NCBI GenBank assembly: GCA_050874705.1
Contig: JBNMLE010000038.1
Location: forward strand, 1 to 9,208
Origin: Fiminaster sp050874705
Lineage (GTDB): Bacteria; Bacillota_I; Bacilli_A; RFN20; CAG-826
DNA length: 9,208 bases
Direction of reading: 5' to 3'
Shown here: one piece after another, positions 6,729 to 9,208 of the stretch
Numbering within the stretch: the first letter of the stretch is position 1
Layout: every line of letters starts with the position of its first letter
The notes under the pieces: model-generated
Told to the model about the DNA's origin: nothing
What the model saw: only the letters and a program-made list of their open reading frames with translations
Database searches by the model: none
Program-made: the position numbers and the translations under genes

Positions 6729-8282
6729 ATGAAAACATTTTTAGAGAAATTATTAGATTATTATAATTTATCGCATGAACAATATGAGGTTCTAAAAAAA
6801 CATACTGATAATATTTCATTAAAAGACCCATCTTCTTTTTTAGGAATGGATAAAGCGGTCAATCGTATAAGATCAGCTATTAAAAATAAAGAAAAAATTA
6901 TTATTTATGGTGATTATGATTGCGATGGCATTTGCGCAACATCAATAATGGTAAAAACATTTAAAATGCTTAATTATGATGTAAGTTATTATATTCCTTC
7001 AAGATATATCGATGGTTATGCACTTAATGTTAACAATGTTGAAAAAATAGCTAAACAAAATTTTAAATTAATTATTTGCGTTGATAATGGAATTTCTGCA
7101 AATGAAGCAATACAAAAAGCTAAGGAATTTGGGATTGATGTGATTGTTGTAGATCATCATGAAGTTCCCGCTAATCTTCCAGATGCTTATAGCATTATTC
7201 ATCCAATCGTTTCAAAAGTTAGCAATATCATTGCTTCTGGCGGCTATATGGCTTTGTTTTTAAGTCGTGCGCTTATTGGCCAATACGATAATTATCTTGT
7301 CGTTTTAGCGGGTTTATCAACGATAAGCGATTTAATGGAACTAAAAGATTATAACCGCGATGTCGTATTACTTGCGATTGATAATTTGAATAATTACAAA
7401 TATCGAACTTTTATGGAACTTATAAGTAGTCCAATTATTAATGAAAAAACACTTGCTATTGAAGTAGCTCCAAAGATTAACGCTATCGGGCGCATGATTG
7501 AAGATACTTCTGTAAATAGATTAGTTAAATATCTTATAAGTGATGATGAAAAAGAAATATCTCAATTGTCACTTTGGATTAATGAAGTTAATGAGCAAAG
7601 AAAAACCGCTACAAAAGTAGCGATAGAAAATATATCAAATATCAATCACGAAGGATCGATATGCATTTTAACTGATGTTAAAGAAGGTCTTATTGGATTA
7701 TTAGCGAATAGATTAATGAGCGAATATAATGTTTCATCAATTGTTTTTACAGTTGATAGCAAAGAACATAATATGTTAAAAGGGTCAATTAGGTCAAAAG
7801 AAGGCTTTAATGTAATCGATGCTTTTTCTCACCTTAAAAAATACCTAGTAAATGGTGGTGGTCACGCACAAGCAGGTGGACTAAGTATCAAAAAAGAAGA
7901 TTTTAATTCTTTTAGTAATGATTTTAAAGAATATGCAAAATCGCATCAATTTGTTGAAGAAAATAAAAAAGATTATATCGAAATGTCTTTAAATGATATA
8001 AATATTAAAAATTATGAAATTTTAAGGTCTTTTGCTCCGTTTGGAATTGGAAATTATGAACCAGAATTTGCAATATATAATTTGCCAACAAAAGCTTTAA
8101 AGTTTGTTTCAGGTGGCAAACACTTAATGACATCATTATCGCTAACAACTAAGTTGCTCGGATTTAATATTGAAGAAAAGACCGTTAAAAACAAAGAAAA
8201 AATCGATATATATGGTACATTAAATATGTCTGAATTTAGAAGGATTCAGACAATTGAATTTAAAATAAACAAGTTCAATTAA
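6729..8282 (+). CDS. recJ: Single-stranded-DNA-specific exonuclease RecJ
   Basis: RecJ is a DHH-family 5'-3' exonuclease that degrades single-stranded DNA in recombination, mismatch and base-excision repair. The 517-aa product is shorter than most RecJ proteins (about 560-780 aa), with a trimmed N-terminus. Metal-binding motifs are YGDYDCDG (60-67; D62, D64, D66), CVDNGIS (117-123; D119), the DHH signature VDHHE (141-145) and LSTISDLMELKDYNR (196-210; D201). The APKINAIGRM segment (247-256) follows, then the DHHA1 domain with GGGHAQAGG (376-384), then an OB-like C-terminus with APFGIGNYEP (436-445), matching the family PFGxGNPEP motif. All catalytic residues I can place are present. No Shine-Dalgarno sequence is visible, and the start sits 11 nt after the terminator stem. 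secDF-recJ neighbourhood is conserved in Bacillus, but apt-relA does not follow here. Confidence 0.94.
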   Translation: MKTFLEKLLDYYNLSHEQYEVLKKHTDNISLKDPSSFLGMDKAVNRIRSAIKNKEKIIIYGDYDCDGICATSIMVKTFKMLNYDVSYYIPSRYIDGYALNVNNVEKIAKQNFKLIICVDNGISANEAIQKAKEFGIDVIVVDHHEVPANLPDAYSIIHPIVSKVSNIIASGGYMALFLSRALIGQYDNYLVVLAGLSTISDLMELKDYNRDVVLLAIDNLNNYKYRTFMELISSPIINEKTLAIEVAPKINAIGRMIEDTSVNRLVKYLISDDEKEISQLSLWINEVNEQRKTATKVAIENISNINHEGSICILTDVKEGLIGLLANRLMSEYNVSSIVFTVDSKEHNMLKGSIRSKEGFNVIDAFSHLKKYLVNGGGHAQAGGLSIKKEDFNSFSNDFKEYAKSHQFVEENKKDYIEMSLNDINIKNYEILRSFAPFGIGNYEPEFAIYNLPTKALKFVSGGKHLMTSLSLTTKLLGFNIEEKTVKNKEKIDIYGTLNMSEFRRIQTIEFKINKFN

Positions 8283-8359
8283 GGTTCCTTATATGCTAAT
8301 AACCTGATTAATTTAAAAAGACTTTTTATTTTTGAAAATAACTATCAATAGACTGAGTC

Positions 8360-8470
8360 AGTTCTTTGAATTTTTGTGCGGATGCATATTTTTGTTAACC
8401 ATATTTGAATTCACATCTTTTTTCTTATTTTATGGTGAATCCACATAAACATTCAAGAATTTAAAGAACT
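8360..8470 (+). repeat. Long imperfect inverted repeat between recJ and the lipoprotein gene
   Basis: AGTTCTTTGAATTTTTG (8360-8376) is complementary to CAAGAATTTAAAGAACT (8454-8470) at 15 of 17 positions. In a plus-strand RNA both exceptions are G-U wobbles, so the arms would pair over all 17 bp; in a minus-strand RNA they would be A-C mismatches. A weaker inner pairing, ATTCAC (8409-8414) with GTGAAT (8435-8440), could close the internal 77 nt. The remaining intergenic DNA (8283-8359 and 8505-8537) shows no gene or clear signal. It could be the 3' end of the recJ transcript, a small RNA or a decayed element. Confidence 0.45.
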
Positions 8471-8504
8471 AAAAAAGAGCACATCATCCATTTTAATGTG
8501 CTCT
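8471..8504 (-). terminator. Intrinsic terminator of the minus-strand lipoprotein gene
   Basis: On the minus strand AGAGCACAT and ATGTGCTCT form a 9-bp stem (8496-8504 with 8476-8484) over an 11-nt loop, followed by a run of six T (plus-strand A's 8471-8476) and TAGTT. It begins 33 nt after the lipoprotein stop codon. On the plus strand no T-run follows, so it should act mainly in the minus direction. Confidence 0.85.
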
Positions 8505-8537
8505 CATACTTCTAAAAGTCTACAATCTTAAAACTAA

Positions 8538-9161
8538 TTATTTTTCGACGTAGAAGTGTAAATGTTGCATATCAGCAGCTTTTACACTGCCTTTAGCTTC
8601 AACGTTAGGATAGGTATCAGTTTTACCAACACCTAAGAATACAACATAACCTTCAACACTATTTGTGAATGAAGTGTATTCTGCATCCCATAACCATGGT
8701 GATCCTTCTGCTGTGTCGCTAAATAATGCGTTGCTATATGTGCCAACTTTCTTTCCGACAATGTATTTCTCACCAACTTTGATATTGAAGCCTTCACCAT
8801 TTGCTTCAACTGTGACAACAGCGGCTTTTGATTCATCTTCGTTTAAAGTGAATCTTCTTTCGACGCCACCAGCATTTGTACCATCAAGATACATTCTTTT
8901 GTCACCGAGACCGCTATGATCTAAACCAGCGCGGTAATTGACACCAACCACTGGTGCTTCTGTAAGCATAACCCATTTTTTTTCTGGAACTACTGATGTT
9001 GTAGTTGTTGTTGGTTGTGAAGTTGTTGTAGTAGTTGTAGTTGTTGGTTGTGAAGTTGTTGGTTCAGTTGTAGGATTTGTTGTTGGATCATCTGAAGTTT
9101 CGCCACAACCAGCGAGCATTAATAATGCGGCAGGTAATAGAACAAATAATTTTTTATTCAT
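8538..9161 (-). CDS. Surface lipoprotein with Thr/Pro-rich linker, unknown function
   Basis: The 207-aa product starts with a lipoprotein signal peptide: MNKK, a hydrophobic core (about 5-16) and the lipobox LAGC with Cys19 as the lipidation site. After export and lipidation it should be anchored on the outer face of the membrane. Residues 21-59 are a low-complexity Thr/Pro/Ser/Gln linker with two TSQPT units, typical of stalks that hold a domain away from the cell surface. Residues 60-207 look like a compact, beta-rich domain (KKWVMLTEAPVVG, GFNIKVGEKYIVG, SPWLWDAEY, GYVVFLGVG, HLHFYVEK). The alternating hydrophobic strands and aromatics could suggest ligand or glycan binding, but I recognise no family. 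AAGGAGG lies 12 nt before the ATG. It is convergent to recJ with its own terminator and looks like an independent transcription unit. Confidence 0.85.
   Translation of the reverse strand: MNKKLFVLLPAALLMLAGCGETSDDPTTNPTTEPTTSQPTTTTTTTTSQPTTTTTSVVPEKKWVMLTEAPVVGVNYRAGLDHSGLGDKRMYLDGTNAGGVERRFTLNEDESKAAVVTVEANGEGFNIKVGEKYIVGKKVGTYSNALFSDTAEGSPWLWDAEYTSFTNSVEGYVVFLGVGKTDTYPNVEAKGSVKAADMQHLHFYVEK
9008..9061 (-). repeat. Direct repeat in the Thr-rich linker coding region
   Basis: An identical 21-nt sequence occurs at 9008-9028 and 9041-9061, a 33-nt (11-codon) period, within a run of ACA/ACT/ACC-type codons. Each copy encodes a TSQPT unit flanked by Thr. The in-frame period suggests linker growth by duplication and possible length variation between strains. 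Confidence 0.8.
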
Positions 9162-9173
9162 ATTTAGTTTTTT

Positions 9174-9180
9174 CCTCCTT
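9174..9180 (-). promoter_or_regulatory. Strong Shine-Dalgarno sequence of the lipoprotein gene
   Basis: Minus-strand AAGGAGG ends 12 nt before the ATG at 9161. It is the only full-length match to the 16S rRNA 3' end among the genes here and fixes the start. The spacing is slightly long. The promoter is not resolvable in the 28 nt left before the window edge. Confidence 0.85.
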
Positions 9181-9208
9181 ATCTATTACAGGTTAGTCAT
9201 TTCATTAA

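Noticed and set aside
8305..8325. TAAAAA-GAC-TTTTTA hairpin as the recJ terminator
   Set aside because: The stem contains only A-T pairs with a 3-nt loop, so it is too weak to call in this AT-rich DNA.
8352..8362. Palindrome ACTGAGTCAGT after recJ as an operator
   Set aside because: It is a perfect 5-bp dyad around a central G, but it lies between convergent gene ends, not at a promoter, and is short enough to be chance.
2291..8441. Shared TATGGTGAATC at 2291-2301 and 8431-8441 as a dispersed motif
   Set aside because: One copy lies in coding sequence, the other does not; 11-mer pairs are expected by chance in 9 kb of AT-rich sequence.
8665..8919. Plus-strand 84-codon open frame opposite the lipoprotein gene
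   Set aside because: It is fully antisense to a well-supported gene with signal peptide, lipobox, Shine-Dalgarno sequence and terminator.
1..9208. CRISPR arrays, tRNA or rRNA genes, toxin-antitoxin pairs, riboswitches
   Set aside because: No regularly spaced repeats, no tRNA cloverleaf or rRNA sequence, no paired small genes and no recognisable riboswitch core were seen on reading both strands.

Overview
The window is AT-rich chromosomal DNA of a low-GC Firmicute. The likely source is an uncultured, Mollicutes-like or Erysipelotrichia/RF39-like Bacilli lineage, inferred from AT-rich codons, the protein sequences and gene order; no taxon marker is present. The standard code applies: all ten tryptophans are TGG. 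Every visible stop is TAA or TAG, and none is TGA.

Layout. Positions 1-80 are the last codons of an IS30-family transposase, so an insertion sequence ends just upstream of the first housekeeping gene. A plus-strand gene block follows: obg (ribosome-assembly GTPase), nadE (ammonia-dependent NAD synthetase), an unlisted 32-codon single-membrane-segment ORF, then ruvA and ruvB (Holliday-junction branch migration). Spacing is tight (13, 55, 1 and 2 nt) and the block ends in a clear intrinsic terminator at 3870-3900. A promoter-like element at 3930-3958 precedes secDF, a fused Sec-translocon accessory protein. A hairpin terminator at 6697-6724 lies only 11 nt before recJ (single-strand DNA exonuclease). 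A 255-nt convergent intergenic region holds a long imperfect inverted repeat and the terminator of the last gene. That gene, on the minus strand, encodes a Thr/Pro-linker lipoprotein of unknown function with the only textbook Shine-Dalgarno sequence in the window.

Context. The order obg ... ruvA-ruvB ... secDF-recJ is a compressed form of the arrangement known from Bacillus, where bofC, queA, tgt, yajC, spoVB and others lie in between and apt-relA follows recJ. Here those genes are missing and a lipoprotein gene faces recJ. RuvAB and RecJ act in recombinational repair; Obg, NadE and SecDF are unrelated housekeeping functions sharing the neighbourhood.

Most notable points: the SecDF lacks the charged residues that couple canonical SecDF to the proton gradient; an uncharacterised membrane micro-ORF carries the ruvA ribosome-binding site inside its own last codons; and an IS30 end lies where the obg promoter region is expected. 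No clearly new multi-gene system is visible.
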